Below, in pieces: positions 8,433 through 17,258 of a stretch of 64,000 nucleotides of DNA; the stretch's first letter is position 1; each line of letters starts with the position of its first letter. Below the pieces are notes generated by a model that saw only the letters and a program-made list of their open reading frames with translations, did no database searches and was not told the origin of the DNA. Both the position numbers and the translations under genes were made by a program. Origin of the DNA: an uncultured Eubacteriales bacterium (GTDB lineage Bacteria; Bacillota; Clostridia; Christensenellales; Aristaeellaceae); assembly GCA_902767565.1 (NCBI GenBank), contig CACXHY010000004.1:1-64000 (forward strand). Reading direction: 5' to 3'.

Positions 8433-9592
8433 ATCTGAAGGAACTTGACACGACCTATGTGGCGGGCACCTACAAGCGGTTCCCGGTGGACATCGTCGCC
8501 GGCAAGGGCTCTCTGGTCCGTGACGGGGAGGGCCGGGAGTACATCGACCTGGGCACGGGCATCGCGGTGAACTCCTTCGGCGTGGCGGACGAGGCGTGGC
8601 AGCAGGCCGTCATCGCCCAGGTCGGCAAGGTGCAGCACACCTGCAACCTCTACTACAGCGAGCCCTGCGCGAAGCTGGCGGAGATGCTGTGCGCCCGCAC
8701 CGGCATGAAAAAGGTCTTCTTCTCCAACAGCGGCGCCGAGGCCAACGAGTGCGCCGTCAAGGTGGCCCGCAAGTACGCCGCCGAGCATCTCGGACCGGAG
8801 TACAGCACCATCGTCACCCTGAAGAACAGCTTCCACGGCCGGACGCTGACCACCCTGGCGGCCACCGGGCAGGACGCCTTCCACAAGCTGTTCGCCCCGC
8901 TGACGCCGGGATTCGTCTCCGTCGCCGTCGGGGACACCGAGGAGCTGGAGCGGGTCTTCGCCGGGGAGAAGGTGGCGGGCATCCTCATCGAATGCGTGCA
9001 GGGCGAGGGCGGCGTATGCCCCCTGCCGCAGGATTACGCGCAGGCGGTGGAGCGGATCGCTCACGAGCACGGCGCGCTGCTGATGGTCGACGAGGTGCAG
9101 ACCGGCAACGGCCGCACCGGCACCCTCTATGCCTACATGGGCTTCGGCCTGCATCCCGACGTGGTGAGCACCGCGAAGGGCCTCGCCGGCGGTCTGCCCC
9201 TGGGCGCCACCATGATGAGCGAGAAGGTGCAGGACGTGCTGGGCCCCGGCGATCACGGCTCCACCTTCGGCGGAAATCCCGTGTGCTGCGCCGCGGCGCT
9301 TAGCGTCCTGGGCCGCATCGACGACGCGCTGCTGGCCGACGTGCGCGAAAAGAGCGCGTGGCTGTTCAACACCCTGCGGGCCATGCCCGGGGTCGTCAGC
9401 GTCACGGGCAAGGGCCTGATGATCGGCGTCAAAACGGAAAAGCCCGCGTCCGAGGTCATCTCCGCCTGCATCGACGGCGGCGTGCTCTGCCTGAGCGCGA
9501 AGGACAAGGTGCGCTTCCTCCCCGCGCTGAACATCCCCATGGAATTGCTGGAAAAAGCCATGGCGGTGTTCCGTGAGGCGGTCAGGCCCTGA
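8429..9592 (+). CDS. argD: Acetylornithine aminotransferase
   Basis: 387 residues, class III PLP aminotransferase. It makes N-acetylornithine from the semialdehyde with glutamate as donor. The PLP lysine is Lys250 in STAKGLAGG, and the cofactor aspartate is in MVDEVQTGNGRTG. The start is the ATG inside the argB stop (ATGA). The frame is open far upstream but that part is argB read out of frame. It is the last gene of the operon and a terminator follows. argF, argG and argH must lie elsewhere. Confidence 0.95.
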   Translation: MNLKELDTTYVAGTYKRFPVDIVAGKGSLVRDGEGREYIDLGTGIAVNSFGVADEAWQQAVIAQVGKVQHTCNLYYSEPCAKLAEMLCARTGMKKVFFSNSGAEANECAVKVARKYAAEHLGPEYSTIVTLKNSFHGRTLTTLAATGQDAFHKLFAPLTPGFVSVAVGDTEELERVFAGEKVAGILIECVQGEGGVCPLPQDYAQAVERIAHEHGALLMVDEVQTGNGRTGTLYAYMGFGLHPDVVSTAKGLAGGLPLGATMMSEKVQDVLGPGDHGSTFGGNPVCCAAALSVLGRIDDALLADVREKSAWLFNTLRAMPGVVSVTGKGLMIGVKTEKPASEVISACIDGGVLCLSAKDKVRFLPALNIPMELLEKAMAVFREAVRP

Positions 9593-9604
9593 ATCGGACA
9601 AACG

Positions 9605-9633
9605 AAAAACCGCGGCGGCATGCTGCGGTTTTT
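9605..9633. terminator. Terminator after argD, bidirectional shape
   Basis: The stem AAAAACCGC / GCGGTTTTT (9605-9613 with 9625-9633) ends in a T run on either strand, so it can serve argD and the convergent Rrf2 gene. Confidence 0.85.
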
Positions 9634-9712
9634 CGGTGCGGTCTTCGCGTCCGTCCGGGCGGATCGCGTTCCGTCCGCGATCGGGCGTCACGCCTGAACG
9701 GCGCGGCTGCCG

Positions 9713-10126
9713 TCATTCTCCGCCCGGTGTCCGCAGCAGCTCGCTCAGCCTTCTGCCCTCGAAGAAGGCTTTCGTCATGCGGTCGTACTCCGCCCACAGG
9801 GGCAGGGTCGGACAGGCGCTCTCCCGGGGGCAGGGCGGCGCGCCCGGCGCAAGGCAGGCCACCGTGGCCATGCTGCCCTCCAGCAACCGCAGGACCTCCC
9901 AGACGGTGATGTCTTCCGGCGCCCGGGTCAGCCTGTAGCCGCCATTCTTTCCGCTGACGCCGGTGACCAGGCCGCCCCGGACCAGGTCCCGCATCAGGAT
10001 CTCCAGATACTTCTTGGAGATGCCCTGCCGCTCCGCCACATCCTTCAGCGGAACGGCGCCTTCCCCGCCGCGCCGCGCCAGGTCCAGCATCACCCGCAGC
10101 CCGTAACGTCCCCTGGTGGAGATCAC
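9713..10126 (-). CDS. Rrf2-family transcription regulator (CymR/IscR-like)
   Basis: 137 residues. An N-terminal winged helix-turn-helix (recognition helix around SKKYLEILMRDL, 37-48; wing GKNGGYRL, 59-66) is followed by a dimerisation helix. Three cysteines, Cys91, Cys99 and Cys105 (C-x7-C-x5-C), sit where IscR binds a 2Fe-2S cluster, though spacing differs. It is divergent from metY and cysK and shares a 23-bp operator pattern with them, so it most likely controls sulfur amino-acid synthesis like CymR, which senses the CysK complex. Whether it holds an Fe-S cluster cannot be told from sequence. Confidence 0.9.
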   Translation of the reverse strand: MISTRGRYGLRVMLDLARRGGEGAVPLKDVAERQGISKKYLEILMRDLVRGGLVTGVSGKNGGYRLTRAPEDITVWEVLRLLEGSMATVACLAPGAPPCPRESACPTLPLWAEYDRMTKAFFEGRRLSELLRTPGGE

Positions 10127-10227
10127 GGTACCGCCTCCTTTTCTTCTGCCGCAGCTGTTCGGTCCGCCCGGCGTGTCGTGCCGCGAACCATCCGCATGGG
10201 TATGCCGACGGACTGAACGGCAGCCTT

Positions 10228-10263
10228 TCGCCTATCATATCACAAGGCGATTCAAAAACGCAA
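10228..10263 (-). promoter_or_regulatory. Rrf2-gene promoter overlapped by operator 1
   Basis: Minus-strand promoter: TTGCGT (10263-10258), 18-base spacer, TATGAT (10239-10234). The inverted repeat TCGCCT...AGGCGA spans 10228-10250 (23 bp) and covers the -10, which suggests autorepression. A close copy lies at the metY promoter. Confidence 0.6.
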
Positions 10264-10287
10264 ACCAAAAAACAATCGAAATGCAAT

Positions 10288-10323
10288 TTGCCTATTGACT
10301 TAGTAGGCGATTCGCTATATCAT
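10288..10323 (+). promoter_or_regulatory. metY-cysK promoter overlapped by operator 2
   Basis: The promoter is TTGACT (10295-10300), a 17-base spacer and TATCAT (10318-10323). The inverted repeat TTGCCTA...TAGGCGA spans 10288-10310 (23 bp) and covers the -35. Its length and arms match operator 1, and both are followed by TTC. This fits repression by the divergent Rrf2 protein. Confidence 0.65.
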
Positions 10324-10372
10324 GCGGGCATACCGATCCTCGGACGTGTTCCGGAAAGGGGGAACCACCCGC

Positions 10373-10525
10373 ATGATGTGCAGCGACCTTGAAGCCATGC
10401 TTCGCGCCAACTTCCGTTTCGGACGAATGTGTCAGCCCGATGCCGCCTGTACCTGTTCCCCCGCCGACACGAAAGAGAGGAAAGAATCATGTCTTATCGT
10501 TTTGAGACCCTTCAGCTCCATGTAG
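10373..10525 (+). CDS. Candidate cysteine-containing leader ORF overlapping metY
   Basis: 50 codons starting at the ATG at 10373, about nine bases after GGAAAGGGGG, and lying within the predicted metY leader transcript. It has five cysteine codons, three clustered as CQPDAACTC, and ends 37 bases inside metY in another frame. It could be a regulatory leader peptide whose translation responds to charged Cys-tRNA and influences metY initiation. It could equally be a chance frame; no similarity is recognised. Confidence 0.3.
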   Translation: MMCSDLEAMLRANFRFGRMCQPDAACTCSPADTKERKESCLIVLRPFSSM

Positions 10526-11772
10526 GCCAGGAAAAGGCCGATCCCGCGACCGATTCGCGCGCGGTGCCGATCTACGCCACCACCAGCTACGTCTTCCACT
10601 CCTCCCAGCACGCCGCCGACCGCTTCGGGCTGGCTGATCCCGGCAACATCTACGGCCGCCTGACCAACAGCACCCAGGGGGTCTTCGAGGACCGCATCGC
10701 GGCGCTGGAAGGCGGCGTCGCGGGTCTGGCGCTGGCTTCCGGCGCGGCCGCCATCACCTATACCATCCAGGCGCTGGCGCGGCAGGGGGAGCACATCGTC
10801 GCCCAGAAGACCATCTACGGCGGGTCCGCCAACCTGCTGGCCCACACCCTGCCGCTGTACGGCATCGGGACGAGTTTCGTCAACATCCATGACCTGGCCG
10901 AGGTCGAGGCGGCCATCCGCCCGGAGACGAAGGCGATCTACATCGAGACCCTGGGCAACCCCAACAGCGACATCCCGGACATCGACGCCCTGGCGGAGCT
11001 GGCCCACTGGCACGGCCTGCCGCTGGTCATCGACAATACCTTCGGCACGCCGTACCTGATCCGCCCCATCGAGCACGGCGCGGACATCGTGGTGCACAGC
11101 GCCACCAAGTTCATCGGCGGCCACGGCACGACCCTGGGCGGCGTGGTGGTGGACAGCGGCAATTTCGACTGGGCTGCCTCCGGGCGCTATCCCTGGATCA
11201 GCGAGCCGAACCCCAGCTACCACGGCGTCCGCTTCACAGCGGCGGCGGGCAGGGCGGCCTTCGCGACCTATCTCCGGGCCATCCTCTTGCGGGACACGGG
11301 CGCCTGCATCTCGCCCTTCGCGGCCTTCCTGCTGCTGCAGGGCGTGGAGACCCTGTCCCTGCGGCTGGAGCGCCACGCGGAGAACACGAAGAAGGTCGTG
11401 GACTACCTCGCGAAGCACCCGCTGGTGGAAAAGGTGAACCATCCCTCCCTTCCGGATCACCCGGATCACGCCCTGTACGAGCGGTACTTCCCGAACGGCG
11501 GGGCCTCCATCTTCACCTTTGACATCAAGGGCGGCAAGGACGAGGCCTTCCGCTTCATCGACAGCCTGGAGATCTTCTCCCTGCTGGCCAACGTGGCCGA
11601 TGTCAAGAGCCTGGTCATCCACCCCGCCACCACCACCCACTCCCAGCTGACCGACGACGAGCTGGAGGCCGCCGGCATCCGCCGGAACACCATCCGCCTG
11701 TCCGTCGGCACCGAGCACATCGACGACATCCTGGCCGACCTGGAGAAGGGATTCGCCGCGGTGAGCCGGTGA
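10489..11772 (+). CDS. metY: O-acetylhomoserine sulfhydrylase
   Basis: 427 residues, Cys/Met-metabolism PLP enzyme. It joins O-acetylhomoserine with sulfide (or methanethiol) to give homocysteine (or methionine). The PLP lysine is Lys207 in [16 protein letters not shown]. The length and the N-terminus ([10 protein letters not shown]) fit MetY rather than MetB/MetC, which are nearer 380-400. GAGAGGAAAG before 10489 sets the start; an in-frame ATG 60 bases upstream lacks such a site. It precedes cysK by 115 bases with no terminator, so the two probably share a transcript under the Rrf2 operator. Confidence 0.93.
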   Translation: MSYRFETLQLHVGQEKADPATDSRAVPIYATTSYVFHSSQHAADRFGLADPGNIYGRLTNSTQGVFEDRIAALEGGVAGLALASGAAAITYTIQALARQGEHIVAQKTIYGGSANLLAHTLPLYGIGTSFVNIHDLAEVEAAIRPETKAIYIETLGNPNSDIPDIDALAELAHWHGLPLVIDNTFGTPYLIRPIEHGADIVVHSATKFIGGHGTTLGGVVVDSGNFDWAASGRYPWISEPNPSYHGVRFTAAAGRAAFATYLRAILLRDTGACISPFAAFLLLQGVETLSLRLERHAENTKKVVDYLAKHPLVEKVNHPSLPDHPDHALYERYFPNGGASIFTFDIKGGKDEAFRFIDSLEIFSLLANVADVKSLVIHPATTTHSQLTDDELEAAGIRRNTIRLSVGTEHIDDILADLEKGFAAVSR

Positions 11773-11887
11773 ACCGCCTGTGCGGTGGGAACGAAAGAAC
11801 ACCCGATGTGCAGGAATGCGGCCGCGGACGGCGAAACGTCCATCCTGTGCGGAATCGGCCGCGGCAGTGAATGAAGGAGGAAACATC

Positions 11888-12823
<936 letters not shown>

Positions 12824-12833
12824 CACGCATTTC

Positions 12834-12872
12834 AAAAGGGGACGCTTCCAACCACGGAGCGTCCCCTTTTTG
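12834..12872 (+). terminator. Terminator after cysK
   Basis: A 13-bp perfect stem AAAAGGGGACGCT / AGCGTCCCCTTTT (12834-12846 with 12858-12870) runs into T residues. Confidence 0.9.
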
Positions 12873-12947
12873 TGTCCTTTTCAGAAGATCCCGGTCCCGG
12901 GGCCCCCGCCCCGGAAGGGGTGTTTCAGCGCGGCGTCTCCCCGCTCC

Positions 12948-14660
12948 TCACAGGTGGGTATCCCAGCGGCCGCAGAAGGGATCCACGGGGCTGACGCCCA
13001 GGAAGGGCCGCTTGCCCGTCAGCTTCTCGATGACCGCGTCGACGGTCTGGGGCGAGGAGCAGTACGCGTTGATGTAGGTCTTGATCCGCGGGACGTCCTG
13101 CAGGTGGTAGGGATTCTCCAGCGAGACGAAGATCGTGGGCACGTCGTGGAAGTAGATCGGGCAGTTCGCGCCGACGGGCGCGGCCCAGTCGATGCGGGTC
13201 ACGGTCTGGTTGGACTTGGTGGGGATGTAGGCGGCGTAGATCATCAGGTCGTACTTGTCCACAAAGGCGCTCACGGGCAGGAGGCGCCCCTCGGTGCCCA
13301 TGGTCGGCGTGAAGACCTCCACCTGAAAGCCCTCGGCGCTGAGCTTGCGGACGAAATCGCCGCAGGGGCCGTCGGGGTTATAGGCGGCGCCGGTCTCGTT
13401 CTTCTCGATGGGATAGACCAGGACGCGGGGCGTCTTCTCCGGGGAGATGGGCAGCACGCCGGGCTGCTCCTTGACCAGGGTGATGGCGTGGTCCGCGCAG
13501 TCGTGCGCCCACGCGCGGTGCTTCTCGCAGCCGACGACGGCCCGGGCCTCCTCCAGGGTGGGGATCTTCCGCTCATACACGCGGAGCGCGGCCTTGAGGC
13601 CCAGGATGCGGATGACGGCTTCGTCCAGGCGTTCGGCGGTGATCACGCCGTCCTCCACGCCCTTCATCATGAAGCCGAAGTCCTCCTGCAGGTTCTTCGG
13701 GAAGAGCAGCATGTCCGCGCCGGCGGCGATGCAGCCCGGGACCGACTTGCGCCGGGGCATGGCCGCATTGAAGCCCACCATGGTGGTGGCGTCGGTCACG
13801 ATCAGGCCGTTGAAGCCCAGTTCGCCTCGGAGCAGCCCCTGCATCAGCTGGGGCGAGAGGGAGGCGGGCAGCAGCTCGTCGTCGCGGATGCCCGGGCGCA
13901 GGCGGCGCTCCCAGGCCGGCTGCATGATGTGCCCGATCATGACGGTCATCGCGCCGGCCTCGATGCCGGCCTTGTAGGCGGCGCCGTAGGTCTCCATCCA
14001 GGCGTCGGCGTCCATGTCGTTGACGGTGATGGTGATGTGCTGGTCGCGGTCGTCCCGGCCGTCGCCGGGGAAATGCTTGATGCTGGCCGCGCAGCCATGG
14101 GCCTGCACCGCCTCCACGAACGCCCTGCCGAAGTCGCGCACGGTCGCCGGATCGCTGCCGAAGGTGCGCACGTTGGTGATGGGGCTGCGGTAGTTGAAAT
14201 CGATGTCGATGATCGGAGAGAATGCCCAGTTGCCGCCGACCGCCGCGCACTCGGCACCGCAGATCTCGCCCAGGCGGCGCGCGTACTCCACGTCGCCGGT
14301 GGCGGCCACCTCCATGGGCGTGCCCATCTCGGTGCCGCAGTCATTGACCAGCGGATAGCCGCCCCGCTCCACGTCCGCCGCGATCAGCATGGGGATCTTC
14401 GGCTTTTTGCTGAGCATCTCGGTGAAGCGCAGCGTGGCCTCCAGAGGCATGGGGCGGTACATGAAGCCGGCGGGCTCGCAGGTCCCGAACACGCCGTTGA
14501 CCCAGTCCTCCTGCTCGGAGCGGGCCGCCAGGCAGAGCAGCTGTCCCACCTTGGCCTTCAGGTCCATGGAGGCCAGCGTGTCCTTCACCCACTGCAGCTG
14601 GCCGTCGTCGAGGCTGAAGGGCTTGGCGCGGAGTTTCTCGTACATCTGTTCGTGGGTCAT
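12948..14660 (-). CDS. Glycoside hydrolase family 3, NagZ-like
   Basis: 570 residues. An N-terminal GH3 barrel is followed by an alpha/beta C-terminal domain. The catalytic nucleophile is probably Asp290 in FNGLIVTDATTM. The loop KHFPGDGRDDRDQH (195-208) keeps the Asp206-x-His208 pair used as general acid/base by NagZ-type beta-N-acetylglucosaminidases, although the usual KHFPGHG is KHFPGDG here. No signal peptide is seen, so it acts in the cytoplasm, perhaps in muropeptide or chitobiose salvage. AAAGGAGCGAGG precedes the start. The D-lactate dehydrogenase gene lies 95 bases upstream without a clear terminator. Confidence 0.88.
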   Translation of the reverse strand: MTHEQMYEKLRAKPFSLDDGQLQWVKDTLASMDLKAKVGQLLCLAARSEQEDWVNGVFGTCEPAGFMYRPMPLEATLRFTEMLSKKPKIPMLIAADVERGGYPLVNDCGTEMGTPMEVAATGDVEYARRLGEICGAECAAVGGNWAFSPIIDIDFNYRSPITNVRTFGSDPATVRDFGRAFVEAVQAHGCAASIKHFPGDGRDDRDQHITITVNDMDADAWMETYGAAYKAGIEAGAMTVMIGHIMQPAWERRLRPGIRDDELLPASLSPQLMQGLLRGELGFNGLIVTDATTMVGFNAAMPRRKSVPGCIAAGADMLLFPKNLQEDFGFMMKGVEDGVITAERLDEAVIRILGLKAALRVYERKIPTLEEARAVVGCEKHRAWAHDCADHAITLVKEQPGVLPISPEKTPRVLVYPIEKNETGAAYNPDGPCGDFVRKLSAEGFQVEVFTPTMGTEGRLLPVSAFVDKYDLMIYAAYIPTKSNQTVTRIDWAAPVGANCPIYFHDVPTIFVSLENPYHLQDVPRIKTYINAYCSSPQTVDAVIEKLTGKRPFLGVSPVDPFCGRWDTHL

Positions 14661-14755
14661 GGGTCCTCGCTCCTTTTCCGTATTCGTGTGCGCCCGGGAT
14701 CACGCTCCGGGCTTCGGGATCCTGCTTGAGGTGCCTGCGGGGGCTGCGGAGAAGG

Positions 14756-15793
14756 TCAGAAGCACCTCTCCTTCCTCTGCTTCCTGCAGTGGTCGATGTG
14801 GCCGCAGCGATAGCAGAGCTCATTGTCGCACAGGCCGTCGCCGCCGAAATAGGAGAGGATGTTGTTCACCGTGGTCTCCGCGATGTTGTTCAGGGCCTCC
14901 TCCGTCAGGAACGCCTGGTGGGAGGTGACGATCACGTTCGGCATGGAGATCAGCCGCAGGAGCAGATCGTCATTCAGGATGTGGCCGGAGCGGTCCTCGA
15001 AGAAGATGTCCGCCTCCTCCTCATACACATCCAGGCAGGCCGCGCCGACCTTCCGGGCCTTGATCCCCTCCAGCAGGGCTTCCGCGTCGATGAGGCCGCC
15101 CCGGGAGGTGTTGACGATCACCACGCCCTTCTTCATCCTGCCGATGGCGTCCGCGCCGATCATGTGCCGGGTCTCCTCCGTCAGGGGGCAGTGCAGGGAA
15201 ATGATGTCGCTGCGCGCGAACAGCTCGTCCGGCGTCACGTACTCGATGCCGCTGTCCGGCGCGGGAAACCGGTCGTAGGCGATGACGTGCATCCCGAAGC
15301 CCCGGCAGATGTCGATGAAGATCCGCCCGATCTTGCCGGTGCCGACCACGCCCACGGTCTTGCCGTGCAGATCGAAGCCCGTCAGCCGGTTCAGGGAGAA
15401 ATTGAAATCCCGGGTGCGGTTGTAGGCCTTGTGGATGCGCCGCACCGAGGTCAGCAGCAGCGCCATGGCGTGCTCCGCCACCGCATAGGGCGAATAGGCG
15501 GGCACGTGCACCACATGGATCTTCCCGAAGGCCGCCTGTACGTCCACGTTGTTGTAGCCCGCGGAGCGCAGGGCGATCAGCTTCACGCCGTGCTCATGCA
15601 GCTTTTCGATCACCGCGGCGTTCACCGTGTCGTTCACGAACACGCAGACCGCGTCGCAGCCCCTGGCCAGATCCGCGGTATCCTCGTTCAGCTTTGTCTC
15701 CAGATAGCGGAACCGGATATCATACAATGCGCCATAGTGCTCAAAGGACGGCTTGTCATACTCTTTCATGTCATAGAACGCGACCCTGATCAT
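14756..15793 (-). CDS. D-lactate dehydrogenase-type 2-hydroxyacid dehydrogenase with cysteine-rich tail
   Basis: 345 residues, NAD-dependent D-2-hydroxyacid dehydrogenase. The substrate arginine is in LRSAGYNNVD, the Rossmann loop is VGTGKIG (about 149-155), and the catalytic histidine is in VTSHQAFLTEEA. It most resembles D-LDH that makes D-lactate from pyruvate in fermentation. The last 24 residues are unusual: Cys322, Cys327, Cys330, Cys336 and Cys344, with His332 and His335 (CYRCGHIDHC), look like a small metal-binding knuckle that standard D-LDHs lack. AAGGGGGT precedes the start. Confidence 0.9.
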   Translation of the reverse strand: MIRVAFYDMKEYDKPSFEHYGALYDIRFRYLETKLNEDTADLARGCDAVCVFVNDTVNAAVIEKLHEHGVKLIALRSAGYNNVDVQAAFGKIHVVHVPAYSPYAVAEHAMALLLTSVRRIHKAYNRTRDFNFSLNRLTGFDLHGKTVGVVGTGKIGRIFIDICRGFGMHVIAYDRFPAPDSGIEYVTPDELFARSDIISLHCPLTEETRHMIGADAIGRMKKGVVIVNTSRGGLIDAEALLEGIKARKVGAACLDVYEEEADIFFEDRSGHILNDDLLLRLISMPNVIVTSHQAFLTEEALNNIAETTVNNILSYFGGDGLCDNELCYRCGHIDHCRKQRKERCF

Positions 15794-16166
15794 GTCATCG
15801 ACCCCCTTGACATATTTGTTTCGCGGTCGGACCCGTTTGTTCCTGCACGGCGGGCCGCCTCATCCGCTTCCTTTTTTGCGGCCGACAGCGTCCGTGCATG
15901 ACCATATAGGGCAAAAGAGCTTCGCTGTGGAAGCGGCGAAAACCCTTTGCCGCACAGCTCATGCCGCGGACCGTTGCTCCCCGAGCCTGCGCTTCGTGAC
16001 GGCCATCCGGTGCAGGGATTCGGGCGTCACCCCGCAGATGGGCTCATGCCGGTCCAGCGCGGCGGTCCTGGAGCCGTGTCTCGCCGCACCGGGAAGAAAG
16101 CGAAGCGCGAAAAAGCAGCCGCTCCGGCGGGAACGGCTGCGAACGGAGAAGCTCTTTCAGGCGCGG
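15794..16166. other. 373-bp intergenic stretch
   Basis: It holds the upstream region of the D-lactate dehydrogenase gene and the terminator of the amino-acid transporter unit (16110-16140). No convincing gene, promoter consensus or repeat was seen in the rest. Confidence 0.5.
16110..16140 (-). terminator. Terminator of the amino-acid ABC transporter unit
   Basis: On the minus strand the stem GCAGCCG / CGGCTGC, with a GC-rich loop, is followed by TTTTTC. Confidence 0.85.
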
Positions 16167-17258
16167 TCACGGTGCGATCCGAAGCACGATCCGGTTGGGC
16201 CGTTCCTCTCCTTCACGCCATTCGTAGGACGCTTGCGCGGCGGCGCTCTTCAGCACGGACAGCGACAGGTCTTCCTGCCTGTCCAGCGGATTCCGGGAGG
16301 GTCCGCCGCTGCGCACGGTCATGGTGCAGCTTTCGTCCGCCTCGGAATACTCGACGCCGACTTCGATATCCGGAGAAGCCTCCCCGGGGAACAGGGTCTG
16401 CTGCACCAGCTCCTCGAAAGCCAGCTGGATGTGCTGCATCATCCGGAAGGGCACCTGATTGCGGAGACAGTACCGCTGGATCTCGCCGTAGGCGCCGGGG
16501 AAATCGAAATCCCCGCTCCGGATGAGGATCTCCAGCACCTTGAGCCTGCGGATGAACCGGCGCGTCTTCTCCCGCTGCGGGTCTTCAAAGATCTGCTCCG
16601 GGGTCCCCTCCTCGTAGATGCCGCCCTCATCCATGTAGAACACCCGGTTGGATATGGCCCGGGCAAAGTTCATCTCATGGGTGACGATCATCATGGTCTT
16701 GCCGCTTTTCGCCAGTTCCCGGATGACCGCCTGCACCTCCCCCACCATCGTGGGATCGAGGGCGCTGGTGGGCTCGTCCAGCAGGATGATGTCCGGATCC
16801 ATGGCCAGGGTCCGGGCGATGGCGGCGCGCTGCTTCTGTCCGCCGGAGAGCTCGTCGGGATAGCTCATGGCCTTCTCCCCGAGGCCCACCATGCGCAGCA
16901 GCTCCATGCCCCTGTCGTAGGCCGCCTGCCTGCTTGCCCCCTGCAGCTTCACGGGAGACAGCATGATGTTCTCGATCACCGTCATGTGCCCGAACAGGTT
17001 GAAGGACTGGAACACCATGCCCATCTTCTGCCGCACCCTGGTGATATCGCAGCCGGGCGCCGTGATCTCTTCATCATTCACCCAGACGCGGCCCGATGTG
17101 GGCTTCTCCAGCTGGTTGATGCAGCGGAGCAGGGTGCTCTTGCCCGTTCCGGAAGGGCCGATGACGGAGATCACGTCCCCGTCGCGGATCTCGACCGAGA
17201 CGTCCTTCAGGGGGATGGTTCCGGGGTACTCTTTCCGGAGATGCTCGATCTTAATCAT
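16167..17258 (-). CDS. Amino-acid ABC transporter ATPase fused to a degenerate HATPase-like domain
   Basis: 363 residues. Residues 1-235 are a polar-amino-acid (GlnQ-type) ATPase: Walker A GPSGTGKST (34-42), signature LSGGQKQR (137-144), Walker B IILLDEPTSA (157-166), switch His194. Residues about 245-363 form an extra domain resembling RsbW-type HATPase: an N-box-like FEELVQQ (281-287), but Gln where the Mg-binding Asn is expected, and no D-x-G-x-G (SGG at 317-319 instead). The extra domain may bind a ligand or partner rather than ATP. The gene overlaps the binding-protein/permease gene by eight bases. An unusual fusion. Confidence 0.9.
   Translation of the reverse strand: MIKIEHLRKEYPGTIPLKDVSVEIRDGDVISVIGPSGTGKSTLLRCINQLEKPTSGRVWVNDEEITAPGCDITRVRQKMGMVFQSFNLFGHMTVIENIMLSPVKLQGASRQAAYDRGMELLRMVGLGEKAMSYPDELSGGQKQRAAIARTLAMDPDIILLDEPTSALDPTMVGEVQAVIRELAKSGKTMMIVTHEMNFARAISNRVFYMDEGGIYEEGTPEQIFEDPQREKTRRFIRRLKVLEILIRSGDFDFPGAYGEIQRYCLRNQVPFRMMQHIQLAFEELVQQTLFPGEASPDIEVGVEYSEADESCTMTVRSGGPSRNPLDRQEDLSLSVLKSAAAQASYEWREGEERPNRIVLRIAP

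Noticed and set aside
10127-10488. SAM or T-box riboswitch before metY
   Set aside because: I looked for a T-box TGGNACC-type sequence and the S-box core and saw neither; the only signals are the Rrf2-type operators and the short Cys-containing frame.
15947-16525. 192-codon plus-strand frame before the ABC ATPase end
   Set aside because: Antisense to the ATPase C-terminal domain and to its terminator; Arg/Pro/Ala-rich translation with no motif.
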